Source: Labia minor (lineage: Eukaryota; Arthropoda; Insecta; Dermaptera; Spongiphoridae). Taken from it: DNA of 64,000 nt. The position numbers and the translations under genes are program-made. Where the stretch lies: positions 13,498,225 to 13,562,224 of the forward strand of contig OY720347.1 in assembly GCA_963082975.1 (NCBI GenBank), read 5' to 3'. The notes beneath the pieces are model-generated. The model did no database searches and had not been told where the DNA came from. It was given only the letters and a program-made list of their open reading frames with translations. Positions 24,141 to 36,659 of this stretch are shown one piece after another (position 1 is the first letter of the stretch; each line of letters opens with the position of its first letter).

Positions 24141-25196
24141 AAATATACGAGTATAACAAATATTAATTTGAATAGAGGTAGCCTCCATTTTTTAATTTTT
24201 TTTTTCTTTTTTTTATTAAATTCTATTAAAAGTATTACTCCTGTTATTATATAAGTATAAGTAAATAAAAATAACATAATTGAATTTTCTAATTGTATGT
24301 TACTCATCTAATAATTACCTATTTTTTTTAATCTAATACGAGAAAGATAAATTTTATATAATAGATATAAGCTGCTTGTATTAGGTATGCATATATCAGT
24401 CACTTTTGATTCAATTAAAATTGACTTTGAAATTTTTCAAATAAAAAATAAATGTCGATTCTGACTAATATTATTTAAGTTCAGTATCACATATAAATAA
24501 AAGTTTTAAAATAAAATAAATTGTCAATTTAACATTTAAATATTTTTATTCATTCGCAGAGATAATTTAATTTTAACTTTGTTGGATTAAATTTGTTTAT
24601 ATTGATTATAAAATTGCTTTTACATAAAAAAAAATATCAATAAGAAAAGTGTAGCTGATAATTACAAATTTTTTTTTAACTCCAATTCTTACTGCTCTCT
24701 TCTATTTATTATTAGTGATTTAACTTGTGAGTTATGGATTATTGGTTTATCAGTTACTGTAATTGAAGATCGAAATGAGAAGAACCTCATTCATATCCAA
24801 AATCGGATGCAATGGGCCACCTGTTGACAAGCCAAAGCGGCTGGAGTGCCTATCAACAAGTGAAACAAGTGTTAAGCTCAAGTGATACCGTTATCAAATC
24901 TAGCAACAAATAATATATAGTAATAATAAGACATTTCTTAATCGAATCCAATGATGAAACGAAAGATTAGAAAGTCTTATTTATTAGTTATTGACTATAA
25001 AAAATTTCATTAATATTTGACTTATATTAATATAAGTACGTACATAGGATACAAAATGATGAGTTTATAATTTAGATTTAAAGTTTTTTTTTTAATTACG
25101 TAAATAAAATAAAATAATTATTTGCTTTCTTACCAAATGATATTTTATTTATATCTGTTTTCCTTATTTTATATAAATAAACTAATTAAAAATAAA
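24141..25196. other. AT-rich stretch with one GC-richer patch
   Basis: No gene recognised. A patch at about 24765-24905 is less AT-rich and seems unique within the window. I see no convincing exon in it. Confidence 0.35.
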
Positions 25197-25808
25197 AGCT
25201 GGAGTGTCTCCACTCGACTATCTCACAATTTAAATAGGATTAAATAACTTATATTATATTTAAATTAAATTTAATTAAAAATTAAAATTAATAAATAATA
25301 TTTATTAAAATAGCGCGTGTTTGGCTCTTTGTTGATTGCACCACGTCACGTGTTGGCGCGTGATTTGCAGTCCTGATTAAAAATTAATTCCGGTACTTTC
25401 AGCGATTCAATCAATCTGAAATTCTATATATAGCAGTTTTATACAATTTTTTTAATCATATGAAAAATTATCAAACATCTATCTTTATTTTTACGGTCAC
25501 TTTAGGGGAAAAAAATCAAAACGTTGTAGGTAATGACCCTCTTCCGGTTAAGCTACATTTCTCAAAAGTTGACAGAAAACTACGAATTTTTATACAATGT
25601 CCGTATAACAAATTTCATGATTCTAGCTTACACCGTTTTTGCGTAATCTTGTCTACATACACACACACCCACACACACACACACACAAACACAGACATTT
25701 TTCTCAACCTTAGTGAAAATGATTCAGGGACCTTCAAAACGTATAAAAACATCAAAATCTCGACATCGAAAATTTTCGTGATCGCAATACTATCTCTGGC
25801 GAGATAGT
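25197..25808 (-). mobile_element. HINE-like element B5
   Basis: Full-length family-B copy in reverse. The 3' end AGCTGGAGTGTCTCCACTCG is at 25198 and the 5' end GGCGAGATAGTAAAAA is at 25797-25812. The AC-rich microsatellite (25657-25700), CCACGTCACGTGTTGG block and ATGAAATTTGTTA core are all present. The 115-codon frame here is a translation of the repeat. Confidence 0.8.
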
Positions 25809-27388
25809 AAAAAAGTAATTAAAGCTTTATTATAAGATTTCGAAAACGCAAATAAGAATTTTAAGCGATATTCTGGTGTTTAGATTGCCTTCCCCTTTAA
25901 ATTCCCATCAAATTAAGTCCTCTGCAACGTTTAATCTTAACTGTAGTTGTTTAACGATGGAACTCTTCCTCTGTTCGAGAATGTTTTTTGGAAAATTTCG
26001 TATATGTCACCCCTTTTTGATTTTATATGTTTTTATTAGAAGGTTAATATGCATAAATCATTTTTGTATAATTAATAAGTATTTATGTAATTGTATCATC
26101 CTAAAATACTAATGAATTATGTAATTTCAAAAACCCAAAGTGAACTCTCTTTTATAATTCAGTTGAGGACACGACATGGGGTCCTCATTCCTTCCTTTTT
26201 CATACTTTAGCTGCCGTCTGAGTCTCTTTTATGAGAGTATAATTATAGCTTTCTATAATAATTGAAATTAATTTTATTTAAAATTAATTTCTGTATAATT
26301 AAATCTTACTTTTTCGATTTACTATATAAAGGGCTTATTTGGTAAGATTAATTAGCTGTTCATTTCATTATACAGATTTGATTCCATCATTCTATATTTA
26401 TCTCATTGTCAATAATAAAATTTTTACGGGGTTTTATTTGTTTTTTGCCAACGGAGATTTGCATCAATTATTGTAATTAATCTTTTCATATTATTTTTTT
26501 CATTTATTTTTTATTAAATTGTTTATTTTATCATATAAAATCTAACCCCAATTGTTTTGTAATTTCAAACGTCTATTTTAATCCAGTTACAAATTTTCAT
26601 TTCTTTCTTTGGATAAATTATTATTATATTCTTTATTAGTCGGATCCCTTACAATTTTCAATAACGAGAAGTCCGATATTCTTATTCAATTATAATTATT
26701 TCATTTTTTTGCATATTTTTATATAAAATATCGCTGGCAACACACACGGTCAAAATTTATTCACATTCATTTAATTTACCTTTTCCTATTTTCCCTCATT
26801 TTTATCAACTCCACGCGCGGGGAACCCTTTTTACCTATGAATTTTATAGTCTTTTTTATACATCTGTTCTCTCACAGGTGTTTTTCCCAAAATTTCCCTT
26901 TTGCTAACCAATTATTTATCTAGCCCCCCGCGCCTTTTCACCCTCGTTTCTACTGGCCAGATATAACTTATATGTTTTAATTTGATTTGACTTTCTCATT
27001 TTAAAAATAGGATTCATGTCCAATAATAAGGTTCTGGACTGCTTTCGATTTCGGTTAAAACAATTAAAAAAAAAATGGAATTATATATGATGTTTCTAAC
27101 TGTGTAACAATTTGCGAGCTGATCAAACAACTCCTTCATTGACAAGATTTTATCAGAATTTTTGTATTATTACAGATTTCAATGAAATGAATAATGAAAA
27201 ATGCCACAGCGCATACAAAAGTGTATCAATTGAAATGAAAGTTTTTTCTTTGAATGGAACATTCATTTCCAATAAACGTATTTTATATGTAATATATAGT
27301 AAATATATATGGTATATAGAGAGAGACCATTTATACATATACAGATATTTATGAATATTTTATGAAATGTAAAAAAAAATCTTTAATA
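25809..27388. other. Unannotated stretch
   Basis: About 1.6 kb, AT-rich with some less biased patches (26160-26230, 26810-26960). No splice-bounded exon or protein family was found. Frames at 25876 and 27112 have no recognisable content. Confidence 0.35.
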
Positions 27389-27630
27389 TAGTGATTCTCA
27401 ACCTGTGGGGCGCGAGCATTTTATTTCAATATGGTTCTAAAAAAAAAATAAGATGATTTTGTGGTCAAACTTTTGAACATTTACGATTATTTTTCAATTT
27501 TTTTTCAATATGGTTCAAAAAAAAGGTCAGATGATTTTGCGATGCTCTGAAACATTTCCGATGGGGGGGAGGGCGATGAAAATTATGATTGAAAATTAAG
27601 CCGTGAATACTAAAAGGTTGAGAAACACTG
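27389..27630. mobile_element. hAT-type MITE
   Basis: Ends TAGTGATTCTCAACC and, inverted, CAGTGTTTCTCAACC are the terminal inverted repeats of a widespread non-autonomous hAT group. The flanks CTTTAATA and CTTTTAAA fit a decayed 8-bp target duplication. The interior repeats TTTCAATATGGTTC twice. It is non-coding. Confidence 0.8.
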
Positions 27631-28679
27631 CTTTTAAAGGGGAAATAAATTTTAAGCGCTATGATTAAAATAAATTCAAATTGGTAAAGTAAACTGATTA
27701 AAAAATGTTACCTAAAAGAATAGATTTATAAGAGCAAAAGAAATTTTTTTTTTTATAAAATTTTATCCTATATCTAAATTCTAAATTATATTTAAAATAT
27801 TTTATTTTTGAATATTGAACCCCGTGGATATTTTTTTAATTTATTTTTCACGTTCTACAATACTTTTGATTTAGTTTTTACATCAAATGTCATCATAAAA
27901 TAAAATATGTGAATTAATATGTGTTTTCTTCTTTTTCTTTGATTTGCCCATCTTTATTATTTCTTCTATTTTTTTATTATTTTTCTTTCTTCAATTTTCT
28001 TTTTTTCTTTTTTTTTCATATTTTCTTTGCGCTTAGGCATGTCCATTCAACTTTTTTTCTCTCATATTTTTTCCTCAATATCTCTCTCAATTTCACCCTT
28101 GTCACTCAACTCTCCCAGTCGATAAACATTTTTAGAATATTTCAATATCCTCTTAAAAGCCACTTTTCTAAAAATAAATGTTTTTTTTTATCATGTGAAA
28201 ACATTTATTTTATTTAATATAAAAAATGTCCAAATCATATATTTTTGATTAAATTTTTATTTTATTTTTGTTAATTTTATTACAATGTATTTTAGTGTAA
28301 TTTAAGTTCCTCTATTTCTAAATATTATTTTCAATTTATAATTGTGAATGTTTAAGTTTATACGTAAAAGCTGGTTGGTGTTGTTGATTTTTAAACAATT
28401 TAATTTATAAAGTCAGCCAAGAGCTACACATTTCTATTATGAAGTAAAATAGAAAGGGATCTTATATAAATACAAACTCATTCCCTGGAGAAACATCAAC
28501 GGCTTATCTTCATAGAATTGAAGCTACATTTCTAGCTTACAAAATAAAATTATTTATGGAGTGAATTGCAAAATAGTCATTTCTGTCTAACAACTAACTA
28601 TACTTGCATTCATTCTTAATATAATCATAATTTAACTAAAATTATTACTAAAAACAAAACTGAAAAACATGTTCATATT
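27631..28679. other. AT-rich stretch with a T/C-rich tract
   Basis: A pyrimidine-rich tract at 27925-28030 explains the Phe-rich frame at 27921. No gene seen. Confidence 0.45.
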
Positions 28680-29400
28680 TTTTATTTTTTTTACGATTTT
28701 TATTATCTTGACTTTTCTGTCTGTCTTTAATGTTAATAATTTGGATTTGGATTTTAACCCAATTCTAGTTTAGCGATTTCGTTCAAATTTGAAACATATA
28801 TTGAAAGTCGATGACACTTGAATAATCAAAAAGAAATGTTTTGAATTCTAGTTGACCGATTTTGTTCAAATTTGAAAAGTATATTGTAAGTTGATGACAC
28901 TTCAATAATCAAAAAGAAAAATTTGGAATTTTTCAAAAATATGGATTTTTAAAATTTGTGAATTTAATTGATGAATCAATTTGTTTTGTTTCTCTCTCAA
29001 TTTCTCTTTCTTTTCTTTATTTTGGGTTACAACAAATAAATAAATAAAAAAATGTAGACAAAAAAATAAAAAAATTCTAGTTGAGCGATTTCGCTCAAAT
29101 TTGAAAGGTATATTGAAAGTCGGTGTCACTTCCATAATCAAAAAGAAAAATTTGAATTTTTCAAAAATACGGATTTTTAAAATTTGTGAATTTAAATGAT
29201 TGATGTTAATAGAATGTTAATATTTATATTTTATATTTTATATACATTTTGCTTGTGTTGTTCCGTGATTCCGAAAAGAACTCAGTGCCTCTTAATACAA
29301 AGCAGTATGCCGATGCCTTGATAAGCCACTTGTTTAATCAATGCCATCTAGAAAAGGTGTAGAAACTTCGCAAAGAATCTAATATATGTTCCAGAATTAC
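28680..29400. repeat. Interspersed repeat E1
   Basis: Starts near CTTGACTTTTCTGTCTGTCT and contains three tandemly arranged variants of a unit with TCAAATTTGAAA...TATATTGAAAGT, GATGACACTT, AATAATCAAAAAGAAA (about 28767, 28845 and 29075). It ends near TGATTCCGAAAAGAACTCAG and ACTTCGCAAAGAATCTAATA. It is homologous to the disrupted copy at 38310-41593 and serves as an empty-site reference for two insertions there. Confidence 0.7.
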
Positions 29401-29454
29401 AGATTTAAATAGTAGTCAATAGTGCAATGTTTTATAACTGGCAAGCAACAATAA

Positions 29455-29750
29455 AATATTAAAAAAAATAATATTTAATATACACGCTTTTGAATAAAAA
29501 ATTCCCTAAAAAATAGAATATAAAATATTAATTAAACCTTGAATATTGTCCTTTACATGTCCTCAACAAAAAAAAAAGTGTGGGCGTATATAATAATATT
29601 AAATTCTTTACTTACTACTTATGTTCATATGCGCCCACGCCTTTTGTTTGCCATATGTAAAGGATAATATTCAAGGTTTATTTTATTTTCTATTTTTTAG
29701 AGCATTTTTGATTAAAAAGCGTGTTTATTAAAAAGTTTTTTTATTAATTT
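29455..29750. mobile_element. Foldback element C4
   Basis: Arms inverted around a small centre: AATATACACGCTTTTGAATA, AACCTTGAATATTGTCCTTT and GTGTGGGCG on the left, GCGCCCACGCC, AAAGGATAATATTCAAGGTT and AAAAGCGTGTTTATTAAAAA on the right. It shares the GCGCCCAC apex motif with C1-C3. Half of the same element recurs at 41595-41745. Confidence 0.7.
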
Positions 29751-30840
29751 ATTCTAAAATAACATACCGTTTGTCATCTTTATGATAACTTTAATTATTC
29801 TTCATTAATAAATCATAGTTAACCAATGATTGTCAGTGGTTCTTTTATTATATTTCATATTAATTTACTTTTTACTACGTATCACTATCAATACAAAGAA
29901 ATATGTATCGGTTACAAAATTCGGTAAAATTAAATTTCAATTTGTCATTTCTTGAGTGTTCTAAATTTAAAAATAAACATTAAAATTGATTTTATTTGTT
30001 AAAATATTATATATTTTCTTTACCTATCTCTAATTGTATGTGTGTGTGTGTTTTAATTAAAACACTCATAAAGTTGGAGTGGTGTGCAAATTAAATTGTT
30101 CCATGATTTCAATTTATATTGAATGGCAAGCTTTTAAAAAGAAAAGAAAAGAAAATAATCGATTTAAATTATAATTTATTAACAAAATAATGTATATTGC
30201 TTTCAAATGAGAATAATTTATTCAGAAACAATAATACATATACACATATTACAAAGTAAATTCAATTATTGGAATATTTACTAAAATGTGATCAAACGCC
30301 TGTGTGGCTTTCTAGTAAACTTCAACAGGAATGCTAAATTACGTTAATCAAACCACCTCTAATGAGAAGCTGTCGACTGCAAGCGGAGATCGCATCAAAA
30401 TAGACGGTCCTCGTTTCTCCTTGTCACACTCTAACCAATCCAGATGAATATAATGAGAAGCGATAATTAGAAAAAGACAAAAAAAAAATAATGCACAGGA
30501 GCTTGTTATGAAAAAAATCATCTAATTTGTTGCCTAATAAAGTGTGTTTTTTTAAAAGAAAAAAAATATGATCTTTAATATCACTGAAACTGACTTTATA
30601 GGAAAAATAATTTTACGCCATTAATCTTTGATTATAATTTCTGGGGCTGGCGTGTATATTTTCTCTTATTTTTCGCAGCAATTGCGGCCGTATTTTATGT
30701 GTTGTGTTCCAATTCCCCTCCGTCTTCACCCTCCCCAATAATATAATAGCAATGGACATATACATTTATAAAAATTATAAACATTTTTTTTCTCACTATT
30801 GGCTATTTGAATTTACGAGGATGGGGTGAAAAAAGATGGT
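29751..30840. other. AT-rich stretch, less biased around 30300-30460
   Basis: No gene recognised. The 30300-30460 and 30640-30730 patches are GC-richer but show no family match or clear exon boundaries. Confidence 0.35.
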
Positions 30841-31422
30841 TTGAAATAAATTAATTTCCAGTTACAAAAACAATTTCAAATAATTTAAATGTATCTATTA
30901 ATGCAATAAAAAACAGAAATGAATATAACATTAATATTTTTAATTTTATTTTATTTATAATATACATATATTGAGGCAATGGCTGTGTTGTTAGTTGTTA
31001 TGAAGGGCTGGGTGACGTCATATAATTTTAAATTAAGAAAAAACTAATGAAGATGATTTTTCCCGAGGATAAAACCAATACAAAGTGCATGATTCGTGGA
31101 GATATGTAAAAAATCCCCCCATGTGAAATTTGGTGTGAAAAGAACCCTTCCCTTCCTATCATCGATCGATAATATTACCACTTCCGGTTTCCGGATATAC
31201 AGCAAAAGTTTATCAATCCATCGTACTGATGCATTAAGTAAATATACCAAATTTTATCAAAATCCGTTGAGTCGTTCAAGCTGTACACATATATAAGGAC
31301 GGACAGGCGGACGGACGGACGGACAGACATGATGCTAAAAATACTTTTTTCTGTTAACAAAATGCATGATTCGTGAAGATATGTAAAAATCTTCACATAT
31401 GAAATTTGGTGTGAAAAAAATA
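30841..31422 (-). mobile_element. HINE-like element A4 (truncated at both ends)
   Basis: Family A in reverse, lacking the terminal AATAAGTTGACC part and the last bases of the 5' end. It retains one TGACGTCA (31013), the core CCAAATTTTATCAAAATCCG and a GGAC/GGACAGAC microsatellite at about 31298-31330. The first CRE site is replaced by unrelated bases. Confidence 0.75.
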
Positions 31423-32070
31423 TGTATATGAAAAAATCTTTACTGTCTAAAAAGGCGAAAAGCATTTTTTTTAATGGATAGTATGTAGAGGGGGATATAA
31501 TAACCCTTTTGCAACCCTTGAAAATAGACAGACTACTTAATATCATTTTAAATAAATTAATATTTAATTTAATTAACACAAAACATTATAACAAAAAATA
31601 ATGGAAAGCTCAACGTATTCTATCATATAAAAGAACATCGCTTTCAAAATTTCAAAGGGTGAAATACTTATAAATAATAAAGCAATTAAAAAAAGACGCG
31701 AACTACATTAGTATTTTTATATTCTATTCTCAACGACTTTGAAATATCATAAATTAATTATACGATAAATAAAGAATAATGAAGAAAAAAAGAAAAGAGC
31801 ATCATTTTCAGATCCTCATCAACATAACAAATAAAATAAAATTTATACATTGCATAATTTTATCTAATAATTAAATAAATAATTCATTTATTCTCATGAT
31901 TTTGTCTTTTTAATATTTTATTCAAGATAAAATCTTACTTAAACTTTATCAAAAACAAGCATGTTCACAATTAATACTTATTTTGGAATTTATTCGCATT
32001 TAAAGTTTGTTTTTTTTAATATAAAATATATATTTTCTAATTTGTTTGTTTTGATTTTTTTGATTTTTAG
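31423..32070. other. Intron 3' end upstream of the SCYL2 exon
   Basis: AT-rich sequence without a gene, ending in a polypyrimidine-rich acceptor (TTGATTTTTTTGATTTTTAG) immediately before the exon at 32071. Confidence 0.5.
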
Positions 32071-32205
32071 GAAGTATCCGTATTTTTATTTGAGAAACGA
32101 TGTGCCGAAAAACTCCATAAACCGAAACGAAAAGAGACGGTGACAGAATTGTTGCGAGGAAGTGTGAGACAACTGGAGCGGTTTCGACATCCTAAAATCC
32201 TCCAG
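32071..32205 (+). CDS. SCYL2: SCYL2-like pseudokinase, internal exon (kinase N-lobe part 1)
   Basis: A 135-bp exon (45 codons, phase 0 at both ends) between a T-rich acceptor ending TTTTTAG and the donor CAG|GTAAG. It encodes EVSVFLFEKRCAEKL, KRKETVTELLRGSVRQLERF and RHPKILQ. This matches SCYL2 (CVAK104), whose N-lobe reads like EVxVFVFDKK...GVQQLTRLRHPRLL: the beta-3 strand with the lysine-equivalent position and the alpha-C helix. SCYL2 is a catalytically weak or dead kinase-like protein that binds clathrin and AP adaptors on coated vesicles at the trans-Golgi and endosomes. The exon is about 43% GC, far above its surroundings. The preceding coding exon was not found in the window. The assignment to SCYL2 over SCYL1/3 rests mainly on the next exon. 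Confidence 0.9.
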
Positions 32206-32311
32206 GTAAGATTATCCTTTATTGGAATAAGTTACATCCAACCATATCTAAACTTGTTCAATCCTGAAGCTCAACTATATATATATATTTATATTTATAC
32301 TTGTGCATATA

Positions 32312-33096
32312 CGAGGTCTGTTCAAAAGAAAAGGTGAATTTTGAATTTTTGCGGACTGTGTACATTCGATTATTGAAATTTTTTTTGTTATGTTGTTACA
32401 CATATGTTTCTCATATACTGATATTATCAGCCATTTTGGATTAATAGTTTGATTTTGATAACTGAAAAAGTTAGTCACGTTTTTGTTCGATTCTTTACTT
32501 AAAAAAATGGATCAAAGAATGTGTATTAAATTTTGCGTTAAAAATGGAATAAGGTGCTCCAACTCACTCAACATGTTGATTGTGGCATTAGGCGAGTCTA
32601 CTTTGTCTCAAAAAATAGCGTGGTACATCATGAGTTCTTGCTAACAGGTCGTACTATTAATAAGGAATACTACACGGAAGTTATGCAACGTTTAATACGG
32701 CTCAAACGATGTGGAAAAACAAATAATGGATTCTGCATCACGATAATGCAGCAGCTCACACATCATTGCTTGTTAGTGATTTTTTGGCCATTTCGAACAC
32801 CGTAATCATGCCTCAACCACCGAATTCACCAGATTTGGCTCCCTGTGACTTTTTTCTATTCCCAAAACTGAAGAGACCCATGAAAGGAAAGCGTTTTGTC
32901 ACATTTGATGAGATAAAGTCAGAATCAAAGAACAAGCTGATAGCCATACCGAAAAGCACTTTGCACAAGTACCTCGACGATTGGAAGTAGCGCTGGCATA
33001 TGTGCATTATATCTGAGGGGTATTACTTGAAGGGGACAAAATGGATATTGATGAATAAATAAATACTTTTCAAAATTTACTTTTGAACAAACCTCG
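32312..33096 (+). mobile_element. Mariner element, internally deleted
   Basis: 785 bp between TA dinucleotides (32310 and 33097). Ends CGAGGTCTGTTCAAAAGAAA and its inverted partner TTTTGAACAAACCTCG are the same as in the MITE at 6475. It lies just inside the SCYL2 intron, in the same orientation as the gene. Confidence 0.9.
32507..33057 (+). pseudogene. Mariner transposase pseudogene
   Basis: Starts MDQRMCIKFCVKNGI, the usual N-terminus of a mariner subfamily transposase, then shifts frame. The middle shows GRTINKEYYTEVMQRLIRLK. A third frame gives MPQPPNSPDLAPCDFFLFPK and KRPMKGKRF with the third catalytic Asp, ending near SEGYYLKGTKWILMNK-type sequence. About 550 bp remain of a roughly 1-kb gene, so much of the helix-turn-helix linker and first catalytic region is deleted and frames are broken. 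It is not functional. Confidence 0.9.
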
Positions 33097-33371
33097 TACG
33101 TATATACAAAGAGCATAAATAAATATTATTATATATATATATATATATATATATATTTGAAATGATTAATAATTGTTTCTCTAAATTTGGGTATTTCTAA
33201 ATTCTTAAATTATATACTATAAATATTTGTAGTTGTATTTATATTTTGATCCCAAACCCTGCAAAAATGGGTTTGCAATAGATAAATATAATATGTGAAT
33301 TTTCATGAAAATACTAAAAAACAGGCTTAGAAATATTAATTTATTTTTTATCTCATTATAAAGGAGACCGA

Positions 33372-33716
33372 GGAGACTTTGGACAAGGAGAGACAATATA
33401 TAGCCCGATTTTCTTGATCCCTCTTTGCATTTTCTAGCTAAAATAATTTTGCCATGTGATTACGATGAACATTTCAAATAGTTAAAACTTTCGAAGAAAA
33501 TTTAAAAAAAATAATTTATGTCTCTTTATTGTAAGTTTTTAAGATCAGAACGTAAGCGATAATTAAAAAAGTATTATTTATTTATTTTTCGAATATAGTT
33601 ATTTTACAAGGTTGGTGTTTAAGCTAGTATTTAACATTGTTTTGCATACCCCTTTAATGCGGGGATATATTTTTTTATCTTTAAACGGCGCCTGAGAATG
33701 CTTGTCCAAAGTCTCC
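33372..33716. repeat. 16-bp perfect inverted repeat pair
   Basis: GGAGACTTTGGACAAG at 33372-33387 recurs as its exact reverse complement at 33701-33716, each flanked by GAG/CTC-rich bases. The 313-bp spacing suits a small MITE or foldback element, but no target duplication is clear. Confidence 0.5.
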
Positions 33717-34651
33717 CCTTGTCGCTTTGCTCTTTAAGTGTATTGAACATTTTATATTTTCAGCTATTACATATCTATATTCATAATTTAGTTATATGAT
33801 TTGTGTAATGGCACAAGCTACGGAGAAGACCCTTTTGTAAAGGGAAGGAATCATAGTCATTAACAATAATTACTCTATTGGGAATTAATCTTCAGGTTAC
33901 CTAATGTTACCATGGGAAATTTTCTAGTGCTTATAGCTACTTTTAGAAAAAAAAATTGAGAAACAAAAAGTGTTCCGCGTGTTTATTTTATTTTATATTA
34001 TTTTTTATTTGTTAAGTAGATTAATTGATATAAAGACCCTAGTAATTAATGTTAAATATTTCTTAAATCTTAAAGAAAAATTATTGTATTTTGACTTTTA
34101 ATTAAAATCTCGTTGGCTAATCTTACCTTCGTTTCATATCTTAATATCTTTCATATTAGCTTTAGTAAAGGTACTATCCTAATTTTCCAACTAATTCTCT
34201 TCTTAGCTTATTAATTAACATCTCCGGGCATTCTATTCCTTTCGCTTACCAACTTCATAAATCAGGGCAGGTCTCCCGTCATTCATTCGTAAATTAGTTG
34301 GTGAATGTTTGTCACTAAGACTAATGATATATCCACAATTAGGAAAGGAAATGACAGAATATAATAACACACAAGATGAACATCGCTATATTCATTTTCA
34401 AAATAAAAAAACAATGTTTCTTTTAAAATAAATATTATTTTTCAATACTTACATCGATTTTAATTTATTTCCATGCTATTATTTTTGTTAATCTATTTAT
34501 TCTAAATAAGTATGATATATTTTTGATGTATAGATTAATTTAACATAAATATGATTTCTTTTTTTTTAATAAGTAATTTATTATATTAATATTAATAATT
34601 AAATAATTAAAAATAAATGAAATTAGAATTAGATATTTATATTCAATCTTT
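33717..34651. other. AT-rich intronic stretch
   Basis: No exon or named repeat. It ends where A5 begins. Confidence 0.4.
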
Positions 34652-35293
34652 AATAAGTTGACCTGTGGCCAGGTCCGAACCAACCGACGGTTTGAAGTAA
34701 ATTAATTTCTAGCTACAGAAACAATTTCAAATAATTTTAATATATCTATTAATGTAATAAAAAACAGATATGAATACATAAATAATAAATATAAACATTT
34801 TTAATTTTATTTTATTTATAATATATATGTAAGACCAGGCTGTGACGTCATGAATGGCTGGATGACGTCATATAATTTTAAATCAAGAAAAAACTAATAA
34901 ATATGATTTTCCTGAGAAGAAAACCAATACAAAGTGTATGATTGGTGGTGATATATAAAAAAATCTCCTCATGTGAAATTTGGTGTGAAAATAACCCTTC
35001 CCTTCCTATCGTCGATCGCTACTACTACCACTTCCGGTTTACGGATTTGCACCAAAAGTTGATCAATTCATCCCACTGATGCATTAAGTAAATATACCAT
35101 ATTTCATCAAAATCGGTTGAGCCGTTCAGGCTGTACACATCTATACGGACGGACAGACGGACGGACAGACATCATGCTAAAAATACTTTTTTCTGTTAAG
35201 AAAATGCATGATTCGTGGAGATATGTAAAAATCTCCACATGTGAAATTTGGTGTGAAAACAATACCTCCCTTACTATCGTCGGTCGGTAAAAA
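34652..35293 (-). mobile_element. HINE-like element A5
   Basis: Full-length family A in reverse: AATAAGTTGACCTGTGGCC at the left, CGTCGGTCGGTAAAAA at the right. CRE palindromes at 34843 and 34863 are exactly 20 bp apart. The (GGAC)n microsatellite lies at about 35145-35168. It is the left half of a head-to-head pair with A6. Confidence 0.8.
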
Positions 35294-35376
35294 TATGAAA
35301 AAAATCGAGATACCAAATTTCATCATCATCTGACTACCGGAAGTGACATTTTACCTATACAAGTAGCGTTTCTTTT
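35294..35376. repeat. Spacer joining head-to-head A elements
   Basis: An 83-bp segment (ATCGAGATACCAAATTTCAT, CTGACTACCGGAAGTGACAT, TACAAGTAGCGTTTC) occurs as its exact reverse complement at 39151-39230, again between two A elements. It contains the family core motif ATGAAATTTGGTA on the - strand. Confidence 0.8.
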
Positions 35377-35572
35377 TTACCGACCGACGATAGTAAGGGA
35401 GGTATTGTTTTCACACCAAATTTCACCTATGGATATTTTTAGGTACATATCTCCACGAATCATGCATTTTCTTAACAGAAAAAGTATTTTTAGTATAATG
35501 TCTGTCCGTCTGTCCGTCCGTATAGATGTGTACAGCCTGAACGGCTAATCGGATTTTGATGAAATTTGGTAA
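35377..35572 (+). mobile_element. HINE-like element A6, 3' truncated
   Basis: The first 195 bp of family A, from TTTTTACCGACC through a short (GTCY)n and stopping right after GATGAAATTTGGT, then A-rich sequence. It carries the variant ATGGATATTTTTAGG, shared only with A7. Confidence 0.75.
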
Positions 35573-35753
35573 AAACAAAAAAAAAATAAAAATAAAAATA
35601 AATATTATATTATTTGTGAAATGTTACTATCGGGCCTACGTAAATTTGTATTGAATGATGATGGTGGTTGTTAAATATCCTGCTCTTATGGAGGGAGGAT
35701 TGTAAGCTCTTATTCAAAATAAAACTCCAGATTCGGATTGAACCCAATGTATC

Positions 35754-35954
35754 CAGTGGTGTATTGAGAGGGGAACGCGGGGGAACGACGTTCCCTTACC
35801 TTTTTTCAGAACCGGAACGCGTTCCAGTACTTTTTCATGTCCCGACAACTCCCACTTAAATCTACTATTAGAATTTATTTTTTTTTGCTGAAAATAAGTC
35901 TTTTTTTTTGCTCCCACTAGGCGTTCCCTTACTTATTTTACCAATACATCACTG
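35754..35954. mobile_element. hAT-type MITE with near-perfect target duplication
   Basis: 201 bp with ends CAGTGGTGTATTGAG and inverted CAGTGATGTATTGGT. Flanks are AATGTATC and ATTGTATC (7 of 8 match), the 8-bp duplication typical of hAT. GC-rich GGGGAACGCGGGGGAACG lies near one end. It is non-coding. Confidence 0.85.
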
Positions 35955-36387
35955 ATTGTATCATTTATAGAGTAGCATTTGAATCAAAGCAATATCAATT
36001 TATAAGTCCTAAACTAAATATAAATTTAAAATCTGTGATAAATATACTCAATTATATAAAAACTCGCTCAGATTAAAAAAAAAATATTAGGATAAGAGAT
36101 ATGAAAGTTGAATCCACATTTTTGTTTTATTGTTCTACTGCCATTCACGATGGCTCTCTTGTTTGAGTTGATTGTCTCATATGTTCCAATTACGGCAAGA
36201 AATACTCGTACATACTTTCTTTGAAGAAGAAAAACAGTCTTTGTAGAAACAGATTTGTTGATTAAACTTGCATACATACCTATATGATATATTCTAAAAG
36301 TTAAATGGGTTGAATCTTTCTCTACCAGGACGCAATTTTCACATTTTTTATAAAATTTCAGTTTAAAAAATAAATAATATAATATAA

Positions 36388-36478
36388 AAAAATTTTATAA
36401 AATAACGTTTTTCCAATGGACTAAAAAGAATAAAATAATTTTTCTATGAACCTGACAAAGTTTATGGATATACGTATA
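36388..36478. repeat. Foldback family C, single arm (C6)
   Basis: Matches the left arm of C3 (TTTTCCAATGGACTAAAAAG, AATAAAATAATTTTTCTATG, CTGACAAAGTTTATGGAT). The other arm is absent. Confidence 0.65.
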
Positions 36479-36541
36479 TTGTCTTCATAAACAAAAAGGT
36501 TATTCTATTGTTTTGTTTCCTTTCTCTCGGGGACATATATA

Positions 36542-36640
36542 AATAAGTTGACCTGTGGCCAGGTCCGAACCGACCGACGGTTTGAAGTAAATTAATTTCC
36601 AGCTACAGAAACAATTTCAAATAATTTTAATATATCTAAA
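36542..36640 (-). repeat. Extra family A 3' terminus next to A8
   Basis: About 99 bp identical to the 3' end of family A, from AATAAGTTGACCTGTGGCC to TTTTAATATATCTA, then 19 bp (AAATCTTTGTATATAGATTT) before the complete 3' end of A8. Reading on the - strand, A8 therefore has two 3' ends in series. Confidence 0.85.
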
Positions 36641-36659
36641 AATCTTTGTATATAGATTT

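Noticed and set aside
27921..28217. 98-codon Phe/Ser/Leu-rich frame
   Set aside because: A pyrimidine-rich tract translated. No signal peptide-plus-domain structure and no relatives.
30300..30460. Possible exon in a GC-richer patch
   Set aside because: Neither strand gives an open frame bounded by plausible splice sites, and nothing resembles SCYL2.
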